A stretch of 64,000 nt of DNA from Agmasoma carcini (nom. nud.) (lineage: Eukaryota; Microsporidia; Thelohaniidae), in NCBI GenBank assembly GCA_029232285.1, contig JAOXFI010000018.1, forward strand, positions 23,240-87,239, given 5' to 3'. Shown in pieces: positions 1 to 10,900 of this stretch; position 1 is the first letter of the stretch; every line of letters starts with the position of its first letter. The notes under the pieces are model-generated. The model ran no database searches. It had not been told where the DNA came from and saw only the letters and a program-made list of their open reading frames with translations. Position numbers and translations under genes: made by a program.

Positions 1-339
1 GAACTTATTTGTATAAAAGTCAACTCTAACCTTCAAAACGTAGTTATCACAGTAACTAGCCTGTATAAATTTCACTATATCTGATAAATGATAATCTTTG
101 TCTGTATTCAACACGAAGTCGTTGAATTCGCAGGCACTAGTTAAGGCTTTAGAGACAATGTTTTTTAAAGAATTTTTAGATAGTTCATTTAATAAAATGT
201 CATCTCTTTCTTTAAGCATAGATTCAACCTTTTTGTGATACCTCAGCTTTAGATCCAAGTCTTCATATACATATTTATCATAAATCTCATCTAGTCTGTC
301 TTGAATATTGGCTAATTCATCTCCTTTGTTTGTGGACAT
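1..339 (-). CDS. NAP/SET-family histone chaperone, N-terminal part (partial)
   Basis: The reading frame opens with ATG at 339 on the minus strand and runs for 113 codons without a stop to the window edge, so only the N-terminal part is present. It contains an acidic, heptad-like helix with a run of the type RLDEIYDKYVYEDLDLKLR, then RYHKKVESMLKERDDIL, and ends near RVDFYTNKF. The long dimerisation helix, a second helix and a strand of the type R-[IV]-D-F-Y form the order seen in the nucleosome assembly protein family (NAP1, SET, Vps75). Such proteins bind H2A-H2B or H3-H4 and deliver them to DNA or to acetyltransferases. The spacing fits the short SET/Vps75 form, which is inference. The start is preceded by an AAATTT-type stretch like those of its neighbours. 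Confidence 0.6.
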   Translation of the reverse strand, partial: MSTNKGDELANIQDRLDEIYDKYVYEDLDLKLRYHKKVESMLKERDDILLNELSKNSLKNIVSKALTSACEFNDFVLNTDKDYHLSDIVKFIQASYCDNYVLKVRVDFYTNKF

Positions 340-539
340 GATAAATTTTTATTTTCTAATATTTTTTTCAATAATAACAATAGCATGTCATCATCATGTA
401 TGTTAGTAAGACTTGAAATTGTTCTTTGATAGCATTAGAATGTCGTCACTATTATATTAAGTATCCCACCTTTGTTATAAATATGTAATATAAAAAAATA
501 TAATCCATCAATTACCCCAAATTATTTATTTAAATGTAT

Positions 540-1406
540 TTAATTATTAAAATCGAAAATATATTGACCATCTCGAACCATCCATCTTATTTTGTTAGCT
601 ATAATCTCATTATTGAATAATTTTGCAGCCTCAGAGACTTTATCATCTTTTTTTAAAGATGTGGTATCATACCTCTTTGATAGATCATCTAAGAACATCT
701 CACAGTCATCAGTGTTAGCAACATAGAAGTGGCTCTTAAGCGATTCTTTAGAAATGTAATCATAGACATCTTCAACTAGTGACACTGGATCAACCTCAGA
801 TAAATCGTAAACTTTTCTATAAACCATCGAAGGCGTGAGATCGTCGTACTCCGGACGTATGAAAGAGAAATTGATATTTAAGGCCCCTTCAATTTGTTTA
901 GATAACCAAAACTTTCCTGAATTCTTCTGTCCAATTATACAAACATTGTTAAAAGATTTCAATAAATCAAAATTAACAAGTTGCTTTAGTTCTTTGACTG
1001 GTTCATAAGACAAATTATCTGAAAAATTATAGAAAAGGAAAAGAGGTTTTTGCTTTGAAGTGATAAATTCTTCACAATCAACACATCTGCTCTCTTCTAC
1101 ATCTCTGGCATCCACCACTTCAATAAAAGCATCTACCTCATCGATGATATGGCTTAGTCTATCAAAATATTCTGGTTCTGGCTCATCTCCTATGTGATTA
1201 GCAGCTCTTTCCATGTTCGCTTGCTTAACTTTCTCGTAAGTAATCTTTTCTTCATCAGTCAAATATGCAGACTTTGGTGCTCTTGGTACAAGCTTCGCCT
1301 TCTGCTTTTCTAACTTCTTTGACTTCCTATCTCTATTTTTTTGCAACTTTTGTACTCTCATTCGCTTTCTTGTAGAAATTCTATTTGACTTTCTCTTCTT
1401 TGCCAT
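540..1406 (-). CDS. GNL3/NUG1-type nucleolar GTPase-like protein with a degenerate P-loop
   Basis: A 288-residue protein. The first 45 residues are a Lys/Arg-rich basic tail typical of nucleolar ribosome-assembly GTPases of the nucleostemin/NUG1 class. Residues 97-108 (VVDARDVEESRC) match the motif that opens the circularly permuted G domain. The C-terminal part has the D-x-V-x-x-A-A-K-x-F-x-N-[DE] pattern that follows the permuted domain in NUG1. The family assists 60S subunit maturation and export. The nucleotide-binding motifs are eroded: the G4-equivalent segment at 124-130 is LFYNFSD rather than N-K-x-D, and the P-loop at 159-166 is GQKNSGKF, with Phe where Ser or Thr coordinates magnesium. 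Family members usually exceed 450 residues, so this is strongly shortened. It may be a structural assembly factor with little GTP turnover. Confidence 0.6.
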   Translation of the reverse strand: MAKKRKSNRISTRKRMRVQKLQKNRDRKSKKLEKQKAKLVPRAPKSAYLTDEEKITYEKVKQANMERAANHIGDEPEPEYFDRLSHIIDEVDAFIEVVDARDVEESRCVDCEEFITSKQKPLFLFYNFSDNLSYEPVKELKQLVNFDLLKSFNNVCIIGQKNSGKFWLSKQIEGALNINFSFIRPEYDDLTPSMVYRKVYDLSEVDPVSLVEDVYDYISKESLKSHFYVANTDDCEMFLDDLSKRYDTTSLKKDDKVSEAAKLFNNEIIANKIRWMVRDGQYIFDFNN

Positions 1407-2371
1407 AGTAAAATTTTTTTTTAAAAAATTTATAGTTGAATTAAAAAATATAATAAAATATTTAAATATCTTATATTGTTACATATAATCAAGTATATTG
1501 ACAAACAACTTCAACATATCACTTAAATTTATTAATTAATTGATTTTTTAAGGAGAAATATTAATAATCAAAAATAGTTATAGATTTTGAATATTAATTT
1601 TTTAGAATATATTGAATTTATTACACAATAGACCAAAATTATGATTTATTTGTGATAATTGCATATCTAAATAGTCTTTGACATCATATAGTGTTAGATT
1701 TGATACTAAGTATAAATATCATAGTATAATTATAAATAAATGTGCTATGGTTATTAATATATTTATATTTCTCACATGAATATTTAGATCATTCTTGATA
1801 TACATCACTGACCATATACATATTTTATATTATAATTTTATTTTTAATTAATATTAAATATCACAAAATATAAAATTATTGTTTGTTTAAGCAGATAAGT
1901 GGCTATTGTCGCAAATAAATCTAAATTTTAGTTTAACTTGTGTTCCTGGTCACCGTTCATCATGTCAAGGGCTAAACTCTTTTATATTCAATATATTATA
2001 AAGTCTTGAGATATTAATCAATTATTTCTTAATCAACATTGGAACTACAACCACAACAGTGGCACAGATCAATATTACTAGACTTATTGAGTTTAAGTTA
2101 TTTCTAGTTAGTTTAGAACACAAAAAATCAACAACCTTTAAATAAACAGTAGTGGTGCCCAGTAACAATTATATACTGAATAGATATGATTTACAGGCAT
2201 ATATTTGAGTTTATAAGCTTTTTAGCACTTAAAACAATCAATATAACTAAAGCAGTTCAGTTTATCTGTTTCTTTATCAGAAGATAACTTGAATATCCTC
2301 ACAATAGCAACATTCTAAATTTTTGTTTACTTCATTTCTTTATAAAAATTTTGAAAATTTAAAATATCCAA
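1407..2371. other. AT-rich intergenic stretch
   Basis: About 965 bases without a supported gene, RNA or transposase remnant. The short leader of the coiled-coil gene lies at its right end. Confidence 0.6.
2360..2371 (+). promoter_or_regulatory. Start-proximal motif aaaatatccaa
   Basis: The bases just before the ATG at 2372 read aaaatatccaa. The same string precedes the ATG at 21579 on the other strand, so it looks like a shared short-leader start signal; that role is inferred. Confidence 0.4.
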
Positions 2372-4510
2372 ATGATTGAGTCAAGCTCGTTAAAAAATAA
2401 CATTGAGCAATTTGCAGACATTAACGATGATATTCAATCTTTATTAAACCAGAAACCTATGAGAGAAGGTTTAAAACAGGAAAATAACAATGAAATGTTG
2501 CCTTTACTAGAAAAATTGTTAACCTCTTACGATGAAATAAATAGAGCCATAAAGACAGGCGAGGAGGAGAGAATCAAGGACAGCCTACTTAAAAACGATG
2601 TAAAGATGTCATTGGTCTGTGAAAGTTTGCTTCAGACGTTAAAGAAGAATCTTGAACATATTAAATTCTTAGAACAGAAATGTAAAGATAGTGATAAAAA
2701 AACGCAAGATCTTGAAGAAAGGTTTTCAAAGTTAAAAGTTGATAAGTCTAGAGTGGATGAAGAACACGAATTTAAAAAAAGTACAGTAAATGAACTTTCT
2801 AGGCTTATAAGAGATCAAAAACAGAAGATTTCTGAAATAAGAAATGAATTTGATAAGAAAAAGAGCGAAACAAACCTTATAAGGGTTAGAAATGAGGAAT
2901 TAGAGAATCTTAGACAAAAATCTTTTGAAAGATTAGCTGTTTATGAGAGAGAGATAAATGCTTTAAATAAATATATTAAGGAAAAGGATGATAAGCTGAA
3001 GAACTATGATAAGGAGTATAAGATTGAAATTAATAAGAATTCAGGTATAAAGAAGAGAGTGTTAGAGCTTGAAAGACAGGTTGAACAATTAAATAACAGA
3101 AATGAGGCAAAAGAGAACACTCTGGCAATAAGTAATAATGAATTATCAAAGGTGATTTTGATAAACAAAAAAATGAAAGCTGAAAATGAAGATTATAAGA
3201 GCAAATCTGGTTACTATGAGAATCTATACAACAAAGTAAATGAACAAAATGCATATTTAAACAAACAACTTAGTAAATATATCAAAAATAGTGATATGGA
3301 CGATGTACACAAGAAATACAAGAAGCGTATTAAGAAATTAAAGAAAAAGGTTGGTGAAACTAAAAACATGCCAAAGGCTGATGAAACTACAGATGACAGT
3401 ATGGAATCATTTATTAAAAGAATTGATGACTTAAGTACCAAAAATAAACAATATAGGAACAGGATAGATGAGTTGGAGTCAAAAATAGGTGATCGTTTCA
3501 AACCGACTCCAATTATTAAGAAAGATGATACAATAAAATTCAACAAACCTATTGAAAGATATGCGCCAAGCCTTTATCAACCGAAAAATGCTTGGAGACC
3601 AATTGAAACGCGTTCCAGCGCTTACGTTCCATCTAAAAACAATGATTTTAGAAGCAATTTAGAATTTAAGAGTGATGGTTTCTATAATAAGAAAGCAGAA
3701 TTTGATCGATCACTGTTCAAAAAACCCGCCGCTTCCAATTTTATAAGTACAAAAGACTTAAATGAAGATATTGATATGATAAATGACTCGTCAGCTTCAT
3801 TGATGAATGAATTGAAGATAAACAAGCCTTCAAGACTATTTAATCTTGATAATACATATGAAATAAATAATCATAAAAAAGAAGTAGAGATTGGAGAGAT
3901 GGTTGAAGATGTAAAGACAGTGGAGAAGAAGGAAAATACCAATAAAGTTGATGATAATGGTGAGTCTTTGTTCAAACAGTTTTACAATGCACTATCATCA
4001 AATGTATTTAAGCTTTCTGAAAAACCTGTTGAAGTGGATAGCGGACCTGTCATAAGCGGAAATAACTTTAAAATGGGAAACATTGAAGAGTTAGATGTTG
4101 AACCCGTCAATGAAGTCAAAGAGAAACGTGCTTATAGAAGAAAGCCAAAGACCAAACAAGAAAAAAAACAAGATAATCCTACCGTATCACTTGATAGTAC
4201 TTTAAATTTTAAAAACTTAGACGCCCAAAATGAGATTAAAAGACCGGAAGATGTTAAGAATTATAATAAATTCTTCGAGGATGATATTTCTACAGAATCA
4301 GTAAAGACTTATCACACTACATCTACTTTAAAGGATATGATTGCAAAGACTAATGAGCTTCAATCAGCCTTTGGTAAAATGGAAAAGCAGTTAGATGCTA
4401 TTAAAGAAGGTGAAGGAGATTCGAAAGAAAAAATTGGAAATAGGATTAAGGAATTTGGAAAATATTACAGTCATTGGGCTGAAGATTCAAATGGCTCTGA
4501 CATTATATAA
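2372..4510 (+). CDS. Long coiled-coil protein, unrecognised
   Basis: A 712-residue Lys/Glu-rich protein. Residues about 80-390 form a nearly unbroken coiled coil, with charged heptads and almost no proline. Residues 390-640 are low complexity and probably disordered, with basic patches (KRAYRRKPKTK). A short helical end follows around residues 650-690. There is no membrane segment or signal peptide. The shape resembles structural coiled-coil proteins of spindle poles, nuclear envelope or golgins, but no family motif allows a choice. The gene stands alone between two long spacers, with tRNA-His 130 bases downstream on the other strand. The start is supported by the aaaatatccaa motif. Function is unknown. 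Confidence 0.8.
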   Translation: MIESSSLKNNIEQFADINDDIQSLLNQKPMREGLKQENNNEMLPLLEKLLTSYDEINRAIKTGEEERIKDSLLKNDVKMSLVCESLLQTLKKNLEHIKFLEQKCKDSDKKTQDLEERFSKLKVDKSRVDEEHEFKKSTVNELSRLIRDQKQKISEIRNEFDKKKSETNLIRVRNEELENLRQKSFERLAVYEREINALNKYIKEKDDKLKNYDKEYKIEINKNSGIKKRVLELERQVEQLNNRNEAKENTLAISNNELSKVILINKKMKAENEDYKSKSGYYENLYNKVNEQNAYLNKQLSKYIKNSDMDDVHKKYKKRIKKLKKKVGETKNMPKADETTDDSMESFIKRIDDLSTKNKQYRNRIDELESKIGDRFKPTPIIKKDDTIKFNKPIERYAPSLYQPKNAWRPIETRSSAYVPSKNNDFRSNLEFKSDGFYNKKAEFDRSLFKKPAASNFISTKDLNEDIDMINDSSASLMNELKINKPSRLFNLDNTYEINNHKKEVEIGEMVEDVKTVEKKENTNKVDDNGESLFKQFYNALSSNVFKLSEKPVEVDSGPVISGNNFKMGNIEELDVEPVNEVKEKRAYRRKPKTKQEKKQDNPTVSLDSTLNFKNLDAQNEIKRPEDVKNYNKFFEDDISTESVKTYHTTSTLKDMIAKTNELQSAFGKMEKQLDAIKEGEGDSKEKIGNRIKEFGKYYSHWAEDSNGSDII

Positions 4511-4639
4511 ATAACTTGAAAAAAATGATTTTTTACAATAATTTATATTTTATTATATAATAAATTTTTGATTAGAGAAACGGTTTATGTTTTAAAAAAT
4601 ATAACAATTTTATAAAATTCAAAAAAAAATTATAAAAAT

Positions 4640-4709
4640 GCGGTTTACGGGAATCGAACCCATGTCTAGGCGGCCACAACGCCTCACTCGACCACTAAGC
4701 TAAAACCGC
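4640..4709 (-). tRNA. tRNA-His (GUG)
   Basis: On the minus strand the 70 bases fold as a cloverleaf. The acceptor stem GCGGTTT pairs with AAACCGC. The anticodon stem AGGCG/CGCCT closes the loop TTGTGGC with anticodon GTG. The T arm is ATGGG-TTCGATT-CCCGT, and the D stem is weak (GCTT/GAGT). The base before position 1 is G in the genome, agreeing with the extra G-1 of histidine tRNAs. No intron is seen. Confidence 0.9.
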
Positions 4710-4771
4710 CATTTGTTTACATACATACAATTATTAACTGTATTATTTTATTATTTTACACAATTATTTAT

Positions 4772-4951
4772 TTACTTTTTGTTTTCCTCATTAAGAATAT
4801 CTGAAATCTTCATTACATCGTTATAGAACTTCTTAGTGATAAAATCATCCTCATCTATTGGTTGTACATGTAGTTTTTCCTTCATATATCGTATTGCTCG
4901 CTTATCTTTCTTAGTAATCCATTTCTTTTGGAATAGTTTTGAGAATTTCAT
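4772..4951 (-). CDS. Small lysine-rich protein (59 aa), unrecognised
   Basis: An ATG at 4951 opens a 59-codon frame ending in TAA at 4772, with the sequence beginning MKFSKLFQKKWITKKDKR and ending NEENKK. It is rich in Lys in the first half and acidic near the end, with no cysteine, signal peptide or membrane segment. Its composition matches coding DNA of the neighbours (ordered codons, no low complexity) rather than the surrounding AT-rich spacer. It lies 62 bases from tRNA-His on the same strand. No family is recognised. A chance ORF of this length in such AT-rich DNA is uncommon but possible. Confidence 0.55.
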   Translation of the reverse strand: MKFSKLFQKKWITKKDKRAIRYMKEKLHVQPIDEDDFITKKFYNDVMKISDILNEENKK

Positions 4952-5549
4952 AAATAATTTTTTTGTGCAGATTTAATAGAAGAGTTAAATTTTTTGATAT
5001 CAAATAAATATTTTAAAAGTGATCTTTGTAAATATTATTACTTTAACTAGTATTTATTATTGTAATTTTGAAATAAATTATTGAGTATAAATGTTACAAG
5101 ATAAATTTATAATCTTTAATTGATTTTATATTTAATCATGATGTATAATTTATGTTTATTATAAGAAAGATTGTGATTTTTAGCTAGGAGATTAAAATAC
5201 GAACTAAAATTATGGTTATTATTCGTTATTCACATACGTGACGATAAATCTTGATCAATTTAATTATATGAAATGACTTTATTCAATAATAAAAGTTTAT
5301 TTGTCCAATATGCTTGCTCAGACAAAAGTATGAAAAAAAATACAAACAACACAAAGTATTGTCAATTGGAAACCTCTCTGCCAATATTCACGTTTTTTAC
5401 AAGGAATTTTAGTTATCAATAAACTTACCATAGGAGAAAAGCCAAACCAGCATATAAAAATAATAAAATATAAAAGGGACAAAAACAAATATTAATGACC
5501 ATACATTATTCGTGCTTTGGTAAAAGACAGTAGAAAAAATTGATTGTCA

Positions 5550-5739
5550 TACTATCTTAGATGGTGACAGTAGTACTTTAAAGATATTATACTATATTGT
5601 AGCTAGGTTAGTGCTATTACTTACGTATAACAACCAGCTTATATCTTTAAGAAGTGTGTGTTTATCGACCGCAAACCAGTTTCACAGAGTGAACAAGGTT
5701 ATCTGTATCCTTACAGCTCTGCTTTAGCCTAATTAGCCA
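5550..5739 (+). repeat. Dispersed repeat family, copy A
   Basis: Begins with ctatcttagatggtgaca followed by actttaaagatattata, has an internal block tatcgaccgcaaaccag and gtgaacaaggttat, and ends with tgctttagcc. The same ordered blocks recur at 6346-6550 (minus), 15250-15440, 40743-40965 (minus) and 62455-62645. Confidence 0.7.
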
Positions 5740-6345
5740 TTTTTTCCAACCTTATCATTCTGTACCATTTTGAGGTGTATTCATCGCAGAACAATAATAT
5801 AAATAAAATATTTAAATAAATTTGTAAATTTTTGATTATTATAGCTTTATATCAATATGTGATTTAAAATAGAGATTAAGAACAATATTTATTTAGTAAA
5901 TCTAAGATTTAAGGGTTAATTTTAGTGTAATTTTACATATTTTTATGAAAGGCAGTGTTGTATGATTTGTAAAACTGTTAATAACAATATTATTTTGTGT
6001 TCAATAACAATATTTTATGATTAATGTTTAATAAATCATCATAATATGAGAGATTAGATGTATAAACACAGTCTTAGTAGTCATTATATACTTAAAAGCA
6101 TGTCTTTAATGTTTTGTTAAATTAATTAATTGAAATATAGTAATTAATAAATAAATTTAAATAAGAATTGTAGTGATGAATATAAAAATAGAAAAAAATC
6201 AAAATATTTATTGAGATCTTACGGTGTTTATTATAAAGTTACATATAATAATCACATTATGTTATATTGATTAGTGATCGTTAGTTCTGCCAAGAGACCA
6301 GATCTATACATTTAGCAAAATAGAAACGTTAAAAAATAACTTATT

Positions 6346-6550
6346 GGGCTAAAGCAAAAGTAAGAAAATACGGTAAAACTTATTCACTTTAAGAAACTAC
6401 TTGTGGTATTAAAAAATATATCATATTGGCAGAGAAGGTCACTTCTGTAATTCAAAAGATAAGCTGACACGTGTGCATCGATTGCTAAATCAACTGCAAC
6501 CCTATCCTTAGTATGCGTCTTTAAAGTTTTGTTGTCACCATCCTAAATGG
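6346..6550 (-). repeat. Dispersed repeat family, copy D (inverted to copy A)
   Basis: On the minus strand it reads ttaggatggtgacaacaaaa, then actttaaagacgcatac, gcagttgatttagcaatcgat, acagaagtgaccttctc, agtgaataagttttaccgta and tgctttagccc, in the same order as copies A, B and C. Confidence 0.65.
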
Positions 6551-7394
6551 TTCAAAAGGGTGAGATATTCTGTTTTTCTGCCATTTTTATTAAAGAAATA
6601 TTGTTGTATGATTGTTATATCGCTTTACGTTACTTATCTATTGAATCTTACCACTTATTTGTATGATTTTTACATCTTTATCTACTTTTCTCTATAAATA
6701 CTAACTATTTTTGATTTTTTAAGGAAGGTTAAAACAATTATTATTCAACATTCTTGGTGGGTTTTCGGTTTTCTGGTACAAAAAGCCTATTTATTATTTC
6801 ATTTAAGCAAATTACTTTGTTTTATATAGCAGATCATCACATACAATAATGTACAATAATGTTTTTGAAACTATTTTCATAATCAAAAGACTTAAAAACA
6901 TGATTTCGAACAAGCATGACCATCAATTAAGTACACCTTTGGCTAGTTTATATTATTTTTGCTGATTTCATTATTTCTACACAATAAAAATCAAATTATA
7001 TAATCAGCTCAAGAATACAAAGGAGAATGCCTAAGCACATCATTTTTAATTATAATTATTAGATAACAACAGCTTCCCCCTCAAAAATCAATATATTAGA
7101 CTTTAGCTAATAAATGCTACATTTATATATATTATTTAGAGACAATCCATCATAAAGCTTTAATGTTATGAAATAAACAAATTATTTAATTTTTTTAGGT
7201 TTTTTATACAAATTTTAAATAAAAACAAACATTTTGTATATTTGTATGTTTTTTACATGTTATTTCTAATTTTCGTTATATTTAACTTATGTGCCACAGT
7301 TTATTTGAACCCCTTTACCAACCTTTGAATTAAGGGACAGTTTCTATTGGTAGAACATTAAAGGATTCAAAACATAAAAGTTTTTTAAATTTTA

Positions 7395-7399
7395 CCCCC
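7395..7399 (+). promoter_or_regulatory. C-run start-proximal motif
   Basis: The five bases immediately before the ATG at 7400 are ccccc in otherwise AT-rich DNA. C-triplets at this position are a known microsporidian start-site feature, and the same is seen before the starts at 17136, 27371 and 57400. Confidence 0.5.
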
Positions 7400-8098
7400 A
7401 TGAAGGTTATCAATGACACAAAGAAGATGCTCAAAAGAAAGTTTTCTAAGTTTAACGAATATAAATATGCTGTGTTACCAGATGATTATAACGTAGTTGA
7501 ATGTGAGTATAAACGAGTAAGGGATAGTATGGATCCTGTGATGGGTATTGTAAGTTCGTTATCTTCATATGAATATGGTGGAGAAAGTCTTAAAGCTTTT
7601 CATTCTTTTACAGGTTCTATAGCTAAGGCTGCAAACCTTGAAAGTCTTGAATCTTGTGATGTCTATCGAAGTATTGGACTTGCTGGTGAAAAAATTAAAA
7701 AGACGGGTGATCACAGCTTTCAAAACCTTTGTGGATCCTTTGGTAAGGCCTATAATGAAATTTCAGAGAGTAAGAAAACCATGAATAAGTCTTTGAACGA
7801 AATTCAAGGTCTTCTTAAGAAAGAAAAACAAAAATTTTCTAAAATTGATGCTCTTAGACGTGAAGTTGATGAAAAGAGGTATGATTATGAAGAGATGATG
7901 ATTTCTAACAATGATGTTAGTCAGAGTGACAAAGAAGCTTTACATAATACCTTCTCGACCAAGGCTAGCGAGGCAGTAAATTCAATGTCGGAGCTATCAA
8001 GCTCAAATGGAACAATACAATCTCTTCTTAGAAAGGTTTTTGATACCCATAAGAAATTTACAAAGGAAGGTATTGAAGCACTTGAGAAGATTCAATAA
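7400..8098 (+). CDS. BAR-domain protein, Gvp36-like
   Basis: A 232-residue all-helical protein with a basic N-terminal stretch (KKMLKRKFSKFNEYKYAVLP) that could form the amphipathic helix of N-BAR proteins. Next comes a segment with SSYEYGGESLKAF, close to the Y-[DE]-Y-x-x-x-S-[FL] stretch of fungal Gvp36-type BAR proteins. A long charged helical region follows to about residue 165, then a final helix pair. BAR domains dimerise into curved modules that bind bent membranes; Gvp36 acts in Golgi and vacuole traffic. There is no SH3 domain. The length is shorter than yeast Gvp36. The fold assignment is fairly secure and the specific orthology is inference. A C-run precedes the start codon. Confidence 0.6.
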   Translation: MKVINDTKKMLKRKFSKFNEYKYAVLPDDYNVVECEYKRVRDSMDPVMGIVSSLSSYEYGGESLKAFHSFTGSIAKAANLESLESCDVYRSIGLAGEKIKKTGDHSFQNLCGSFGKAYNEISESKKTMNKSLNEIQGLLKKEKQKFSKIDALRREVDEKRYDYEEMMISNNDVSQSDKEALHNTFSTKASEAVNSMSELSSSNGTIQSLLRKVFDTHKKFTKEGIEALEKIQ

Positions 8099-9640
8099 AA
8101 TTGTGATTTGAATAGTTTTTTAAAATATTATATTTATATATGATGTGGTTGTTTTAGTTTGATCAAAAATATTAGGAATTATTTTACATATTTATCATAA
8201 ATGATTGGAATGGGTTTTTAAGAGCTATTTAGGAAATAATTCAAGGTTATTATATATCACTTGATTCAATTATTATTAATTTATAAAAGACTTCATTATC
8301 AAATATTAAACAAAAATAGGATTATAAACCGAGTAAATTATGTTGAAACAAGTAGATTGACATAAATATTGTCTTTGTCATATTTAAATGCAATATATTT
8401 TACATTTATTATATAAAATATGGTTTTTGGGAATAAAAATAATCATGAGCGAAAATGTTAATCACAAATAAATAAATTGATTTTTATCATTTAAAAGTAT
8501 ACAATTTATTCTTTTAATTTCGAATTTTAATTCTTTTTTAAACTATTCGGCTGCCTGTGCATTTACTCTATTACTCAGGTTGACAAATATATATTAATAT
8601 ATAGACCATCGTATATAAATCTTAATTGATTAAATTTGCAATAACTTCTGTGCAAACTTAGATACAGCTAATTGGAATTTAATTTTTTGGCCATTTGATT
8701 TGAATTACTCTGGTCTAATATTATATTCAATAATACAAATTGTGTCAGTTTATTGTATAATTTCCCCCCTCTGTGACTTTATTTTTAAAATCTAGCATAT
8801 TTACATTAACTTGCACTGTTAGACTTGGTCCTCCTAATTTATCTGATTAGAAGCTGACAAGTGGTACTAAGTTAATAGATTTGTTAATTGTTTTATAAAT
8901 AACCCTGATTTGTTTTTTTATCAATGAACTCTTAATCTCTCACCAAGTAAGTTATTAAAATATTTCTAATATTATTTTATATAATTTAAGTATTTTAATT
9001 TACATCAATTCCCTACATAAACATATATACTTCTTTTGTAGGATTCGGGTAACGTTATTATACAGTTATTACACCCTTTTTTACATTAATTAACGTTTAG
9101 TTATAACCCTCTGGTGGTAAATGTATATATAATAGGTAGTAATTGATTAGAGTCAGTTATTTATCTTTTTTCTATAGAAGTGAAGAAATTATTCATATGA
9201 TGTCTTCTTAGGATACCAAAATATCAAATCTTTGTTTTTAAAGTTTCATAAGCGTTCATGAGTGATTTTGAATCACACCCCAAAAATTACCCAATTTGTG
9301 AATATTAATTTGAAGATACGTGCTTTGGTGAATTTAAAAAACTTACTTAAAGAATTTAGAATTGATAAGGTTGTTGCAGATAAATAACTTAATTTCACTT
9401 GAGAAGTATTGCGCTATGAGCATGATTTACCAATAGAAGATGTGATGATTTTTAAGAAATGCAACTCTATTAGAAAAGGTGCATTCTTCAAAATATAAAA
9501 CATTAATATCAAGGTATTTTAAAGGATTTGACTAGATATTTTACAATAGGTAGTCTTATATTACTGCTAGGTGCTGTGATAATGTTTTTATAGGGTTTCT
9601 CGATCTATATGGTCGGTTTTTTAAAATATGACTTTATTTT
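8099..9640. other. AT-rich spacer without a gene
   Basis: About 1.5 kb. No supported ORF, RNA or clear transposase block was found. Stops are frequent in all frames. Confidence 0.55.
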
Positions 9641-9689
9641 TCGTTTTGTTTTAATGACCGGCAAATAAGAAATTTCACAAGAAGATAGA

Positions 9690-10480
9690 GAAGGAATTGC
9701 AGCAAAAGCTGATGCTAGATAGACGATAATATAAAATGCAAGAATTATAAGACATTATCACGATACTGAATCTGTTCAATCAAAAACAGGTGCGGTGGTA
9801 AGCGTTCTAAACTAAGTTTAGAAGCGATGTGTGGCTGGATTGATGAGTGTTGTACATTAACACTTAAGTTGATTTCAAATAATCTTAGTGAAAATTATAA
9901 CATTTTTGTTTCTACATGCACTATTGATAAATGTTTTATTATTCTTTAAAACGGTTTTCAATAGTTCCTGAGAAACGAAATTGTGTCAATACAATGAATC
10001 TGAGATAGACATATGCAAAGAAAAAGGGACTTTAGAGAAACGCTAAATATAAAAACTTTATCTTTATTGATGAAATTAGATTTTCTGTTTCGACAAGGAC
10101 ATTCACTAGTCGGGACTAGCCACAACAAATGTTCCTACTGTAGAAAAAAAACATTTCTGTTTTGTTATGATGAGCAAGTACTGCATGTTATACAATAAAA
10201 TTCATATACGCTCTATCAATGGTGATGATTCCAAATCTTGTTTGGTTAATTTAAAATGGAATTGTGAAAGACGTAACATTCTTAACTTATTTTTATTTTA
10301 GATAACGCTAAAATTTATCACTATCATGGTATTCTCTATTTCTGAATCTTATCGAGAATTGTTTTTCTAAAAATATTTGATATATGATGAGATTTCAAGT
10401 ATCATCTCTAATGATTATAAAAATATGATTTTAGATATCTTAATCTTCCGAGTTAAAAAAATCATTTATACTTAAATAAA
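9690..10480 (+). pseudogene. Tc1/IS630-like transposase remnant
   Basis: Blocks of a Tc1/IS630-type transposase can be read in shifting frames on the plus strand. GGKRSKLSLEAMCGWIDE (from about 9795) is the second helix-turn-helix. NFIFIDEIRFSVSTRTFT (about 10055) is the first catalytic Asp with the F-[IV]-D-E-x-x-F-S context. KYCMLYNKIHIRSINGDD (about 10175) is the strand before the second Asp. DNAKIYHYHGI (about 10303) is the second catalytic Asp block. Stops and frame shifts separate these, so it is dead. No terminal repeats were found. Confidence 0.7.
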
Positions 10481-10559
10481 CAGGTTTTAATTTTTAAAAT
10501 TTATTATAATTATTGCAACCCCGCTCATATAAATTTAGAAATTCTATATTAATACCTGG

Positions 10560-10900
10560 CGTATTTGACTATGTTCCTGCTCCTGATTTCATTCATAACG
10601 AACTGGGTGGTCTTGATAAAATTAATAAGAGTAGATCTTCAACCAATAAATCAAATGGGTTATGTATAGTAAAGTAGGTAATGGCAAAATATCTCGTGTT
10701 TATACACAAGTTATCGTTCATAAAACAGCTAATACATTTTACTATTATTAATAATCTGGCTTTATCTAATACCATGATTTTTACAGATGAAGCTTGTGTA
10801 TAAGATACGAACAAAACAAGGAACTGTCTGTCATAAGTATTGTATTGTTGACACTCAAAACGTTTAAAGTTTTAATCAAATATGAGATTAAAACGAGAAG
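10560..10900 (+). pseudogene. Merlin/ISXO2-like transposase fragment
   Basis: Two adjoining pieces, VKVGNGKISRVYTQVIVHKTAN and then TMIFTDEACVYKIRTK with the context HKYCIVD, follow the ISXO2/Merlin order of a beta strand block, then I-x-[ST]-D-E, then H-x-[VK]-[NC]-H. Stops and one frame change interrupt it. It lies directly after the Tc1-like remnant, so one element may have landed in or beside the other. Confidence 0.45.

Larger units (their letters stand above)
4952..7399. other. Long spacer carrying two inverted repeat copies
   Basis: About 2.4 kb without a supported gene. It holds two copies of the dispersed repeat family in opposite orientation (5550-5739 and 6346-6550), facing each other with about 600 bases between. 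The rest is AT-rich sequence with stops in all frames. Confidence 0.6.
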
